Shown here: in pieces, positions 1 through 13,092 of the stretch
Layout: the number at the start of each line of letters is the position of its first letter
Position numbering within the stretch: the first letter of the stretch is position 1
Notes under the pieces: generated by a model
What the model was told of the DNA's origin: nothing
Database searches by the model: none
The model's input: the letters and a program-made list of their open reading frames with translations, nothing else
Position numbers and translations under genes: made by a program
Source: Pseudovirgaria hyperparasitica
Taxonomy: Eukaryota; Ascomycota; Dothideomycetes; Acrospermales; Acrospermaceae
DNA length: 64,000 bases
NCBI RefSeq assembly: GCF_010093815.1
Contig: NW_022985560.1
Coordinates: 59,501-123,500, forward strand
Direction: 5' to 3'

Positions 1-118
1 AATTAAAATACGGCTCTAAGCCTAATATAGATAATATTAGAATATAGGGTTCTTTAACTTACTATAAAGAACCTAATTCTAAAAAATTAGATAGTAAAGC
101 TACTATTTACTATTGTAG
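1..118. other. RIP-degraded AT-rich flank left of Gypsy element 1
   Basis: This stretch has no open frame and the CA/TG-poor look of RIP. By position it may be the continuation of the family 3 Gypsy copy that resumes at 11552, because element 1 lies between them. I could not align it to the other family 3 copy, whose matching part would fall in the assembly gap at 41189-41413. Confidence 0.4.
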
Positions 119-485
119 TGAGCTATCGCTACGTGTGTCCCTTTTGTAAATGGCTGTGTTCCTAGTATAGTAGTCGCGACAAACTCACAAGTATCTCTCC
201 CAGGTATTATAAGTTCTCTTTGAACGCACGACTTCTTATTAGTTCTCTTTTATAATAGGACGGGTCTATATAATACTCTTAATTAATTCTTTAATAGCTA
301 AGCCTAATAATTAATACCTATAGAGGCCCATAAACATAAGGAAAGGTCGAATAGTCGAATATTAGTAATGGGGGAAGCGCGCCGAGCAGAATGACCAAGG
401 AAAACGCCCTCCTTAAATATATAATGAAGCCATATAATCGAGCTAGAGACACATACATATAGGGCTATAGAAGCGGCCTTCTATA
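119..485 (-). repeat. LTR of Gypsy element 1 (left copy, 3' LTR of the minus-strand element)
   Basis: This 367-bp segment repeats in direct orientation at 11185-11551 with no length difference and only transition differences. It starts with TG and ends where the partner has CA. It is the more heavily RIP-changed of the pair, especially in its last 60 bp. Confidence 0.9.
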
Positions 486-631
486 TATACCTCCCCGGCC
501 CATAGAACTACTACTCTTAGTAGTATAGTAACCGTGTAAGAAACCGTGTGAAGAACGCCTAAAAGAAAGACCTTAATACGAATAAAATACGCCCCTAGTA
601 AACCTCTTAGTGCGGGTAAACCTTAGCCCGG

Positions 632-664
632 ATTATTAGTTAAGGGTAGCCCTTAACTAATAAT
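632..664. repeat. 33-bp palindrome, copy A
   Basis: A perfect inverted repeat: arms of 15 bp (ATTATTAGTTAAGGG and its complement) around a 3-nt centre TAG. It lies about 150 bp inside the LTR and just beyond the last coding-like stretch of Gypsy element 1. The same palindrome occurs in six other places in this window. Confidence 0.95.
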
Positions 665-3600
665 TAGGTAGGTTTTTAGGCGCCTAATCTTAGTACTCGA
701 GGTCGTGAGCCAGCTCCTAAAGAATTATATCGCTTATCTTAGAGAGGTTAGATTCCTCCTTATCGGATAGTTCGTTAGGCCTCTCCTATCTATAGAAGTT
801 CTCTTCGACGTTATCTAGGCCTACGTCGGACTCGAATTTCTTAAAATTAATTAGCCGCTTAGCGGCGCGCGCCTCGTTAAATTCCTTCTAGAACGACCTA
901 TCCCTATAGACTAGCCTTTCCTACCTTACCATTTTCTTAAAGGTCTCTATGAATACCCTCGAGCCCTCCTTAAACCAGGCGTCTACCTTAGCTTTAAGTT
1001 ATTAAGGACTTATATTAAGCCACGTAGCTGCCTCTTCTTTTATCTCCTAGCTATCCTATCTTTTACGGCCGACTAATGCGTTACTAACGGCGTTAAAACT
1101 CGGGAGTTAAACTACGGCTAGGAAGGCAAAAGGAATCGCGCTATATTTATTAGAAAATCCCGACGGAGACGTGGGTCCTAGAGTTAAATTCCTATAAGCT
1201 ACTACGAGTTATTCCCATATACCTATTTTAGGTACTTCTATTATTATATAATTAGGGCCAATCGCGATATACCATAGAAGTATTATACGTCTTCCACCCT
1301 TTACGGGACCCTAGGCGCCGTATATTATTAGTAGGCTAGAGATGCGTACTTTAAGGGACTAGTAGGGGACCGGGACGAAGGGACTAAATCGTTTCTTATC
1401 GTCCGTATTATAGATCTTATCATTAATAGCCGTGATTATACCGTTTCGATTAACCCCCTCGCGGAGCTTAGCCTTTAACTACTATTTATTTAAGAACTTA
1501 TAGAAGCGGGGAACGATTATAGTATAGTCATTACTTCGTTCGTCGTCAAGACTAATACTCCCCTAGATTATATTAAACCCGTGTCTATCGCTAGGATCGA
1601 GGATTCGATTAATGGCGTTATCGAGATGCTTAAAACCCGTCTTATCGCCCCTATCCTAGGACTTCGCATAGTATAGGTACGAGATTAGATAGTAGTTAAG
1701 ATCGGGCCGAAGAGTAATATAGGTGAGCTAGTAAAGTAGGCATTACCTAATAAACTATTAGATATAGGAGTGGTATATAGTTCGTAGCCAGCCGTAGTTC
1801 GATTTCTTATTAAACATACGCTAGTAGTACTTATATATATTAAATTCATCCCTCGCGAGTTCTAGGATACTCTTATTAAGTATAGAGGTCGTCTTTTTAA
1901 GTAGCTCGAAGAGCTCTTTAATGTTAATACTTCTAGTACATTCCCACTCGTCGAAGAGTTATCTACCTATTCTACTATCCTCCTTCTAAATTATAAATGC
2001 GATACTAGTAAGAATGGTTTTAATATTAATAACTTACTTCGGGGTCTCTAGGGCCTAGTAACGATAGATATCTAATGCCTCTATCGGATAAGGTAGCCGC
2101 GCGTACTTCGCGAACTAGGTATAGCGGTCCTTATAAACTTTAAGGGCCCCTACATTATCTCTAAACTTATATACCATTTTAAGTCTCGCTACTAGGTTTA
2201 AGTAGGACACGCTAACGAGCATATTATTCTTTCTAGCCACGTCTTAGTAATGCTTATAGTAGACATTATATAGAATAGCCATGTTACCTATCTACGCTTT
2301 CTAGCGCACTAGTAGAGCTATTCCCTTAATGCTCGTGAAATTCTTCTTTAATAATATAGCTACCTTAAAAGTCTTCGTCACTAAAGGCGCGTATTAACAC
2401 TTCTTAGGCTCGTCCTCTTCCTTAACCGATACTATTATCTTAGGGTATAAACTAAGAATAACCGGGGATTATCGTATAGGCGCCCCTAGTAATTACTAAG
2501 GGCCGGTAGATAAGGTACGTCCGCGAGTAGGTTTTATTAGCGTAGCTATAATAGATACTAAAGAGGTTCTCGCATGGCCCGGTAAGGGATATATACTAGT
2601 AGTAGTAGAAGGAATACTTACTTCAAACGGACGACTAGCTTTAAAGAGATAACGTACTACTAAACTAGGAGGCGTGCTTCGTGGAGGGGACTTTACCATA
2701 GGCGTTACCTACGCTAGTTTTAGCGATGGTAAGGTCTAAGGCGGAGGCGATACACTCATCTCTTTAATTTATAGGTAGTATTTAACGGGCCTATAAACTA
2801 TTCTACTTATCCGTGACTATTAACTAGCGGGGATAATAAGTCCCGTCTTATTATAGAACGTTAGTTCATTTTATCGGCTAGGGTAGTTCGAGAGTTACTA
2901 GAGAGATAGACCGTTCTCGTTACTATCGCTAGCTAGGGTAGTATCGATATTAGAGCTCTAAAGATATACCTTAATTCCCCTTCCCTTCTATCCCTAGCCG
3001 ATTCGGGACTATAGAGATACATTTAACTAGTTCCTTACTCTCGCCCATGTCCGTATTCATGAGAGCGCTACTAGCTTTTCTATAAAGTTCTATATTTACT
3101 AGAGCTATCCGAGGGCGGATTAGAGTAACTAGCCGTCGTTATTAGGGAGGTCTTTTCGCTAGTTTTATAGAATTATATTTTTAGCTTTTAGGATGCGGGA
3201 GTTAGTATCTCTTCCACGACGAATTATCTCGTGGACTTCTTTCGGAATAGAGGAGTTAATCTTTACCTTACTATACCCTATTACGGCTCCTACTTCCTAG
3301 AAGAGGTTAACTATACTACTTAAGAGCTATTCTATAAGGCTAGTAATATAAAGGAGATTATTAAACGTGTCTAGAATATAGTCCTATCGCTCTTACGGGT
3401 CCTAGATAGCGATAATTCGGTTAATAGTGGACTTATTTACTTCCGTAGCTTCTATAGCCTATCCGTACGGAGTAGTAGATAGCCTCGATACTATAATAGC
3501 CGTTAATAGCCCTACTTTAGTACTTATAACTCTTAACTAGAACCGCGTCTATCTTATTAGTACTTAACGATCTTATAACTCTTTACGGGTAGGCGTTTTC

Positions 3601-3837
3601 TTTTTCGGCGGGGCTATTATTATTATCGGTTCTATTAGCGAGTTACGTTCTAAGAAGAGGTGGTTAAGCGAGGCGGAAGTAGAGGAGAAGGTTTTATTAA
3701 TTAAGGAGGTATAGAGAGGTATAAGAGGGAAGAGTTATATACTATCTTAAGTTCTCTTTTATGCCTCCTCGAATGCCGGGTATATAGTAATTTTTATAAA
3801 TAATCCTTACTAACGGCCGTAGGCCCGTATACGTGTC

Positions 3838-3942
3838 GAATCTATAAATAAATATATACTAGGTATATAGGAAATCTATGAATGAATGTGTCTACCGGGT
3901 ATATAGCAGAATCTATAAATAAATAGATACCGGGTATATTCT
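3838..3942. repeat. Imperfect tandem repeat, three units of about 35 bp
   Basis: Three successive units start with AATCTATAAATAAAT or a close variant and end in a GGTATAT-type string. They lie in the non-coding gap between the integrase-like region and the extra 3' coding-like region of Gypsy element 1. The differences between units are mainly transitions. Confidence 0.7.
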
Positions 3943-6900
3943 TATCCTTATAAGACTTCCTATAAGTATCTTTTTCTCCTATACCTTCTTCTTCTTTTCT
4001 TCCTTATTAGTTTCTAATAGGGCCCGTTCTATAGTAACGAAATAGGCCTTTAATAGGTAGGCTTCGATTACACGACCGGCTTTAATATATGGTAGGTGGA
4101 ATTCGCGTAAACGCCATTATATCTTCTTTTAAGCATTACTTACTTTAATAATAAGTTTTATTATTTTATAGTAATAATAGGGTTTATTATCCTCTTTCGA
4201 TAATGGAGTTCATCGTCCTTTTTCGATAATAGAGTTCATTGTTATAAGACTACTTTTATAAGTATCCCTTCCCTCCTTAAAAAAACTTCTATCCCCTAGA
4301 AGGAGATATCGATTCTAGGGAAACGTAAATATTCTTCTCTATTAAAGTCTTGCGGAGTAGGAATTACCACTTCTACCCTAGTTCGTGTAGCGTCGTCGAG
4401 GTATTCCGTGAGTTATTTATAATAGTTTTCCTTATTACTACTCTCCTTATTTTCCTTAGTAATTCTTCCGATTAGTAGTCGTGAGGGCTCGTCGTAACTC
4501 TCGTTACTTATATTTCTTATAAAATATTTCTTTAACCTATAGCTAGGAAACGTCCCTCTAAGCATGGCTCTATTAAGCTCCGCGAGCTTATAAGTATAAT
4601 TAAACACGGACTGGATTCTATATAGCCCCCTCTAATGCTATCTTAGCTTCCGCCCTATATCCTTCTATCGCTACGAGTCGTATAGGAGGATAATTATATT
4701 AACTAGTAACGACTCTTAACGAAGGTAATAGTCGTTATTCTATGTCTCTCTCGATTCCTTACGCGTTCGTGTCGCGTAGGTATAGGCCTCCTTAAGATCC
4801 TCGGATCTTCTCTTAAGTTATCTAGCTCGAAGAGCGAGTAAGTCGGATATCGATTACACCTCGTCCTAAGGGAGTATTTAGAGCGACTCGAATTCGACTT
4901 CAATAGGCATGATTAGTTTATGGCCGAGCACGAGGTATACGGTACTATACCCTATACTAGCACGTGTTATTATTCTATCTACCTAGACGACCGTATAGAG
5001 GTAGCCGGGCTAGTTCTTAAATCCGCCATTAGTTATCTTCGCGAGAGTATTAGCGAGTAGTATAAAACTTCTCTCGATAATTCTATTTACTTAGGGATTA
5101 TACGTAGACGTAACCTTCTAATAAATTCTATAGAGTCGGAGGAGCTTCTCTATAGCACCTATATTTTCTCTACTACCGTTATAGATGATTTTAGGAATAA
5201 TTCTATATCTATAGATCACGTTCTTAAAGAGGAACTTTACAATGACTATAGACGTAGCCGCCGTACATGCCTCTACCTTAGTCTATCCGCTTAGCTATTC
5301 TCGTATAGATACTACTTTACTATACTCTATAGAAGGTAGTAGCGTCGTTACGTCTAAGTATATTCTTTACTAAAGAATAGGCGTTATAACGTGGTAGAGC
5401 CCTTTATTAAGATCTCCGAGGAGTTTACTTCGTTATTAATATTTATTATAGGTTTTCACGTGCTATCGCACGTCTCTACGTATATCTACCTACTAATACT
5501 TATCCTTAATCCTTCTAAGGGTCCCTTCGCTATCTCTATAATCTATCTTATCGTGAGTGGCGGTAATTATACACGCCCTAGTATTCGGATCCTTAATTAC
5601 TCGTGTATATTAGCGATGCCTATCTCCTCTCCGCTAGAGTATTTAGTTATATATAAGAAGCTTTAGGTAGTCGGTTATAAAGGCCTTATACGCTTGGTTG
5701 GTTAGGTTAGTTAGCCTCTCGAGTGTAGTAAGGTACTTTATAATCCTCTACTATTTATTACTATATTCATCTATTAAGGGAGACTTAATAGCGATATAGT
5801 CGAGTATCCCTATTATATAATCTCTCCCGCTAACGGGCTTAATTAACGACGTCTCTAGTACGTCTATATATAGAGCTATATCCACGAACTCGTCTAGGTT
5901 AAAGGTAGGGACGTCTAGTAGTTCTTCTCCTCCGTATATCCGTAAGATACCGTTAGCGACTACGTTACACTTCCTAGGTACGTGCCTAACTATAAAGTTC
6001 TATAGCTAAATCCACGCGAGCTACCTAGTAACGAGCGCCCCTAGTAAGTTAGTTACGGTACGGTTAATTTAAGCGACTAGAGTATTTACGTCTATTTCTA
6101 TAATAAAGTACGTGCTATAGAGGTATTACTAGAACTTCTATAACGCGTGGAGGAGGGCTTAGTACTCTAGCTTCACGGTGTCATAGTTTCTCTTAGCTTT
6201 TAACTATATTCCTCTATTATACTACGATAGCTAATATTTACGATCCTTATTCTCCTATATTAACGTAGCTCCCTACCTAACGTTACTAGAGTCTACTACT
6301 AGGATTATATCTCCTATATCTATCCTATACTATAACGTTATTAGTACGGGAGTAGTAGTTAGAGCTATCTTTAGCGCGTCCATCGAGGTCTACTCCTTAG
6401 CTATCTACTACTAGGCCGATTTATTCTTTAATAGTATAAATAGCGGCGATGCGATAATAGCGTACCCGGGGATCTATATCCGGAAATATATATAAATGCT
6501 AAGGAAGGCTCGTACATTCGTCGTGTTTTCGTAGGGTTTCTAGTCCCTAATAGTAGTAACCTTTTTATTACTCGGTCGCCTCCCTTTAATGTCGCAGACG
6601 TATCCTATAACGTTAGCGGCTTTAACACACTACTAAGTCTTCTTACTACTTAGGGCGCATCCGGCGCGCTCTATATCCGCGAGAACCTTATCCACGTTAA
6701 TTAAATATTCTAGAATATACCTACGAATTCTAGGTAGGGCCTCCTTAGAGTTATATTTCGTCATGGGTCCTTTAATACCTAAGTCATCTAGGAATGGCAG
6801 AGCCCTCTCCGGGATATATTCTTATATAATAGTTAATATAATCCTAACGAACTAAGCTACTAAATTAGTGGCCCCTTAAGGTAATATTATCCCGTGTAGT

Positions 6901-7931
6901 AATGCTAGGGGCGTTATAAACCCCGTTAAGTCTCGGTAATGCTCTACTAATAGAATCTAATTATATCCTAAGAAGAAGTCGGTAAACGTTAAGACGGCTA
7001 TCCCCGTAAAGTACTCCGAGAACTCTTTATACGAGGGCGGCGTGGCCGTATTATGAATAGTAACTCGGTTGATTTCTATTACCGAATTAATTAACCTATA
7101 ATCTCGTTCCTTATTAGCTTCCTTCTTCTTTTCCATGAGAAAATAGGTATTTTAATAAGGACTACTATAGGGCTCGAGCCTTCTACTATTAAGACGCTCT
7201 TTTAGAATCGTAAGTACCTTCCTATAAAGGGCTCTAGGAATATTAAAGTTCTTAGCCTACTATACCTTATGTTCTACCGTTCGGATCTCCTACGGAGGTG
7301 CTACCTCTTTATTAAATTTACTAAGGTATAAGAATTCCCATGCTAGTGCTTCCTCGCGATATAATAAGATTATATATAGTAACTTAAGTTCTACGGGACG
7401 TAGCTCCATTCTAATCTTTAGCTAACTTATATATAGAGGCGTTAGACGTGTTCCTAGCGGGATAGTTACCCTTTAAGGCTCTATTAGTCTATTAAACGCG
7501 TTAAGGTCTAGATAGACGGCTAGAAGAAGTACCTACCGTGCGATTACTCGTTTACGCTAGTCTAGATACCCTAATAGATTCCTAGGAACCTTTCGGTGGG
7601 CTTCGGAGTCATCCACGGGGTGTACTTTAACTCCCTTTCTTTTATATATGGTAGCTATACTAAATCCCTTTAATACCCCGGATGAATACCGTCTTTAGAG
7701 GCCGGTAGAGCCTACTATAAGCCGTTCTATTATCGTGCCTTATTTATATATAAAGGTAGCGTACCTTACCGCTATAACTAGAGCGGCTAAGTTATCTTTT
7801 CTCGATAACCGAGTAACATTTTTAGGCCGGATTTTCTCGGAAAGTAACTCTATATAACTTATTTCTATATCCGTATAAAAATATAGCCTATCCCCTTCAT
7901 TAGTAGGTTTACCGGACCCTATTTAGTACGG

Positions 7932-7964
7932 ATTATTAGTTAAGGGTAGCCCTTAACTAATAAT
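7932..7964. repeat. 33-bp palindrome, copy B
   Basis: The same perfect 15-bp arms with centre TAG as copy A, in a different flanking context. It sits between the protease-like and reverse-transcriptase-like regions of Gypsy element 1. Its sequence has stops in every frame, so it marks a break between reading frames or falls in non-coding DNA. Confidence 0.95.
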
Positions 7965-10650
7965 CCGGCTTAACTCCGGCTTCCGGCGACATACTCCGCT
8001 ATATAGTTAGTCTCTAGCTATAGAGTTACCCTCCTTCTCTAAGACTAGAATATACTTATCCGGACTAGTTTCGAAGGTTATATATTCTTATCTATATATA
8101 GAGTAGACTATTAAGAGTACTTACCCGGAGGCTAACCTCTATACTATAAGTAAGGCCTATCTAGTATATAGCTCCCCTAGGATAAGGTTATAATTAAGTT
8201 CGCTATACACGAATATCGAAGTAGCTATAATAATCCGACCTATGCGGATAGGGTATTACTATACTATTCCTACGAATAGAGTACTATACTAAGTAGTACT
8301 AACTAAACTCGAGTTCTTTATATATAGTAGAAGTAAAGATATTACTAGCCTAAGACGCCTCATAGTATCTAGTCGAATACTATTTACCTATACGCTACTA
8401 TCAAATAGTACTATACTAGTCGCCCTTTTAGAACTAACTTCTATAGGGTACCTTAGACACTTAGCTACTAGCCTTACTATCCCTTCCTTAAGCTAATTAA
8501 TATCTTATTACGTAATAGCCGTCCCTATAGTATAGAGGGGTACTAATATATTAACTTTATTTATCTTAGGAGCCATAGTATAGTTATTTCTTCCTTTCTT
8601 CTCGGCTCTCTCTTCTTAAGTCTTATAGACCTCTCTAGCTATAAAGTTAGGGGCGCCCTTCTCAAACACCATATAATATAAGTTACTATTAAGGCTTAAT
8701 AGTTTACTAATAGTAATGTTTATAGTTATCTCTAGAACGCGCACTAGCTATACTTCGCTAGCTTCTATACTTAGCCACTATCCTTCGCGTAGATAGTTAT
8801 TAAGCTTAACGCCTTAGATATGTACCTTTTAACTAGGATTTAGGCTATCCCCTTTATCTATCTTATCCTCCGGCGCTATTAGCTCTTATTTAGATATTCT
8901 CTAGTCGCTACTCTTCTCGCCGTCCTCCTATTCCTCAATAATCCTTATATACTACCCTTCACGCATTCCGCGGAGGCGGGCGATCTTTCTTTCCTTAGTA
9001 TAATTAGATATACTCTTCATAATCCCCCTTCTAGATATTACAAGTATAGCGGGCTCTTCTAGGGCTATCTCCTTATAGATATATCTATTACTAGCCACGT
9101 CGAAGCGTTCGTAGAATTCTATATATCTATCTTTCTTACTCTCGGGCGATATAACTTCTTCTTCCGAATCGCTATCCGCTAAGGCCTAGTAGGGACCCTT
9201 CGTAGGTTTTATACTAATACTATATACCGGCACTCTCTATAAAGCGTTAATATTTACTATAGACGTAGAAACCTTTACTCCTCCTCCGTACTAGCTTAGA
9301 CCGTTTTAAACCGTTACTACGTAGTTCCGGATAGCTTATAGAGTAGCTTATAGCCCTACCGAGGAGGGTAGTAATGGGATTTCTTCTCTGTTCGCCCCGA
9401 AACGCCCTTAGAATACTCGTACCCCGTTAATATTTAGTAATCCGTCTCTAATATATCCTACTATCTCCGGATATCTATATATTAGGTGATCTCCTCCGTA
9501 CGTGATATACACGATCGGTCTTCGAGGTCTATTCTAGGCTATAACGCCTCCTTAGAAGTCTCGGGTAGAGACGTATTCTCTATTCTATGTATAATTCTAT
9601 GGATAAACTTACGTTAGTTCTATGGGCATGCCTCATACTTAGAGATATACTAAAAGATTTAGCCTTCGCGCCTACTAGTTAATAATAGCCGAAAGTAGCT
9701 TAGGTTCGTACTTCTTAAGGGATAGGAATAAGAGATTAGAGGTAAAGTAGGACTTTATCTTAATTAACGTAAGGTCTAGTTTACTAAATCTCTCTACTAT
9801 CTCGTTAAACTTATCCGATTCTAGCGCGACGTGTACTACGACTAGAGAGGGGTGGTTAAATTCATTAGTTCTTCTTTCTTCATATAACTACTCTTCTAAG
9901 CCGGTCTTCCTACTCCCTATCTTTAATTTATAGTATATAGCTATGGCTAGCTCTTATACGGCTAAGTACTTATTAATATAAGCTAGTTCCTTAAGTACTC
10001 TAGCCTTTCATAATACAAAGCCATAGATAATTACCTAGTTATAACTATGTACTTCCATCGTGAGTTAACATTTCTCTATAGCCCGAGCCTTAAGACTATT
10101 AGGCAGCCCTTCTAGAAAGAGCTCTATTCGCGAATACAAGCTTAGGCTTCCTTTAGCCATAAGTTTCTCCATAATAATATAATACCAGGAGTAGTACATA
10201 GAGAGAGAGTAGAATGGCTCTACTTTAACCATTTCCACGTATTTTCGGACAAAGTAGATGGTGCCTTCCTCGAGGGCAGAGTTAAATAGAGAGAATTCCT
10301 TTAATAATTCTTCACGTAGCGTGGCCTACTACTATTTCTAAAACCTACTTATTCCTTTAATGGTAGGACGGAGATAGTCCTCGTAGTATAACAGTAGGGA
10401 GGTTATCTTCTTATTAGGCGGAACTTCATAGTTTATATACATGTCCTCGTACTTCCAAAGAAAGACCGTAATGTTTATTCCTTTAAAGCGCTTAGGGGCT
10501 AGGGTAGATAGAGATACTATCCTTCCTTATCGCGCAAATGCTACGAAGAAGTTAAGTATCTCTCTACGAGTTAATAGGTCGTTGTTTTAAGCTCCTATTA
10601 CACCATTACTAGTAGTAGGTGTACTAGTAGAGACGCTGGGGGTAAGGTTA

Positions 10651-10675
10651 TTAGTTAAGGGATTACCTTAACTAA
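10651..10675. repeat. Degenerate palindrome, copy C
   Basis: A shorter version with 10-bp perfect arms (TTAGTTAAGG and its complement) around a 5-nt centre. It lies between the 5' LTR (minus strand) and the gag-like region of element 1, which places it in the 5' leader. Confidence 0.75.
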
Positions 10676-11184
10676 AGGTTAGCCCAATGCGTCTACCTAT
10701 AACACCTATCATCCCTTCTCTATATTAACTAATCCCTTTATAAGGTAAACTATTACTATCGTCTTCATCGATATAAGGTTCACAGTATCCTACTTATATT
10801 ATTATCTTCATATAAGGCGTTCCTAAAGTAGTATACTCATATAGCCGTGTTTATAAATAACAGCTATAGTAGCACTAAACAGGTTATATTTATCGTTTTT
10901 AAACTCTTCTTTACTACTTCATCTAGCCCTATTTTATATCCTATTCCCCTAAGACATTTTCGAGTCGCGCTATCACCCGTATTAGCATACGCATGCTTTT
11001 TACAGCTACTTTTAAGAGACTAGCCCCTAGTAACTCCAGACTCCCTGTTTTCCGGACTCGTGGCTTCGATCTAGTAAGTCTAGACTACCTTATTAGGCAC
11101 GCTATATACTTCCCCTAAGCTAGTTTCGGAGTCCTAATCTCCCCCTATAAGTTTATAGTCCGGGTATAACCTCTAAAATTATGG

Positions 11185-11551
11185 TAAGCCATCGCCACGT
11201 GTATTCCTTTTATAAATGGCTATGTTCCTAGTATAGTAGTCGCGACGAACTTATAAGTATCTCTCCTAGGTATTATGAGTTCTCTTTGAACGTACGACTT
11301 CTTATTAGTTCTCTTTTATAATAGGACGGGTCTATATAATACTCTTAATCAATTCTTTAATAGCTAAGCCTAATAATTAATACCTATAGAGGCCCATGAA
11401 CGTAAGGAAAGGTCGAATAGTCGAATATTAGTGATGGGGGAAGCGCGCCGAGCAGAATGACCAAGGAAAACGCCCTCCTTAAATATATAATGAAGCCATG
11501 TAATCGAGCCAGGGACACATACATGTAGGGCTACAGGAGCGGCCTTCCACA
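11185..11551 (-). repeat. LTR of Gypsy element 1 (right copy, 5' LTR of the minus-strand element)
   Basis: Direct 367-bp partner of 119-485. It keeps more CA/TG dinucleotides, including an intact terminal CA, so it suffered less RIP than its partner. Confidence 0.9.
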
Positions 11552-12877
11552 CTAGTATAGATACGCTAAGAATTATATAAATTAGTAAAAAGATTTAATA
11601 ATTAGTATAGAACTATATACCTTTAGTATAGAAACTTCTAGATTAGAGCTATCTTCTCTAAATTTATAACTCTTTAGTATATATAAGAAAGAAATCTTAG
11701 TCTTTTCTCTAGAACTATTTCTAGAAATTTTAATATCTCTAGTATATAGAAAGAAGTCTAAAGTAGTAGAGATTTAAGTACTATTATAGAGATTAATATA
11801 TATTAGTAAGAATCTATAATAATTTAAGAAAAATAATATTATTTAGTAATTATAGTAATAATAGCTATAGTAGATTCTACTAAATCTTCGTGGATTATAT
11901 TAGAATTATACTTCTAGATATACTTCTTACTATATTTATATAAATTATAGAAAGCCTTTTCTAAGGTATTATAATTAATAGTATTATACTTCTTATTAGT
12001 AGAGATTACTAGAGATCTAGTAGTAATCTATATTAATATAAGTAAATCTATATAAAGTTCTTTAAACTTATTTAAATACCTATAAATAATAATACTTCTT
12101 AGTTATATAAGTACTATATATTATAGATTTAGTACTACTATAAGCGGTATATAATAGAAAGTAATAACTATAATAATATATAGCTAGATTATTAGAGCCC
12201 GGTCTAGGTTAGAGTAGATTAATAGCTTTTAATATATTACTAATATATACTAGATAAGAATTATTTAAAGGCGCTTATTTCCGCACTAATTACTTCTAAG
12301 TATTAAGATTTTAGAAAACTATATTATAATTATTACTAATTTATATAGATTCTTATAGATTATTATTATTACTAGCTAAATATAGTATAAAAATTAGTAA
12401 ATTATATAAATTATACTAAATTATAGTAAATCTATATAAATCTATATCTATAAGAATTAGATAATATATCTAATAATCTAAAAAACTCTATAAAGAGTTA
12501 AGAAGTTTTTTAAAGAAAGGAATATTTCTAAGAAAAGATTTTAATATAGATAGTATCTAGACTTATTTAATTATATTATATAATACGCTAGGTCTAATTA
12601 GATAATTCTATCTATATAAGAATTTAGAATAGATAAAATCTAGTTTATTAGAAAAATACTTATATAAATCTTAGATTAGTAAGTATCTATATATATCTAA
12701 GATAAAGTATAGAGAATAACTAAGGTCTTATAAGACTTAGAATAGAAATATAGAGATAGATAATAATCTAGATTACTAAGAGTAGCTTTCTAAAGAAAGA
12801 CAATAATTATTAGAACTTAGTCTTAGATATAATCTAATCTATATATACCTTAGCTAATATAGTTAGAAGATAGTATA
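11552..12877 (+). mobile_element. 3' end of a family 3 Gypsy element (copy B), RIP-degraded fossil
   Basis: This segment is the inverted counterpart of 39875-41188, the 3' part of the full family 3 element in the right stack. It ends with a purine-rich tract and the first 70 bp of a family 3 LTR (12808-12877). The LTR resumes at 25497 after the inserted family 2 element. The 5' part of this copy lies left of the window or is displaced by element 1. No reading frame survives. Confidence 0.85.
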
Positions 12878-13092
12878 TATTAAGGGTAGACTCTAGGTAT
12901 ACTTAACGCTAGTATACTACGTCTATGCTACTACTCTCTCCTTACTTAACGAAGCTAAGCAAGCCCCTTTTTAATAGTATACTCTATCTCTTATCTTAAG
13001 GAAGCTAAGTAGACTCTAGCTTTCTCCTTTATTAAACTTACTATATTCTATAAATACTCTTATATCTATATATATATTATATTCCTATAATA
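12878..13092 (+). repeat. 5' LTR of Gypsy element 2
   Basis: 215 bp, matched end to end by 25277-25491. Preceded by the target duplication GTATA. Confidence 0.9.

Larger units (their letters stand above)
119..11551 (-). mobile_element. Ty3/Gypsy-type LTR retrotransposon, family 1, RIP-degraded fossil
   Basis: The element is bounded by two direct 367-bp LTRs (119-485 and 11185-11551) that begin TG/TA and end CA/TA. The coding remains read on the minus strand: a gag-like region (about 8.5-10.6 kb), a retropepsin-like block (about 8.1-8.4 kb), a Gypsy reverse transcriptase core (about 6.5-7.4 kb), and the end of an integrase-like region near 4.4-4.6 kb. Downstream of that, about 0.7-3.7 kb, is a further coding-like stretch I do not recognise. 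A purine-rich tract abuts the LTR at 486-500, which fits the minus orientation. At 11.4 kb it is long for this family. It is clearly dead, with dozens of breaks throughout. The two LTRs differ at about 25 sites, all transitions, so RIP rather than time explains the divergence and the element may be young. I saw no convincing target duplication. Three copies of the 33-bp palindrome lie inside it. Confidence 0.85.

Noticed and set aside
5391-5666. 91-aa plus-strand open frame
   Set aside because: Antisense to the pol region of Gypsy element 1, open by chance because RIP stops fall on the other frame.
119-11556. Target duplication of Gypsy element 1
   Set aside because: The 5 bp before (TGTAG) and after (CTAGT) do not match even allowing for RIP transitions.
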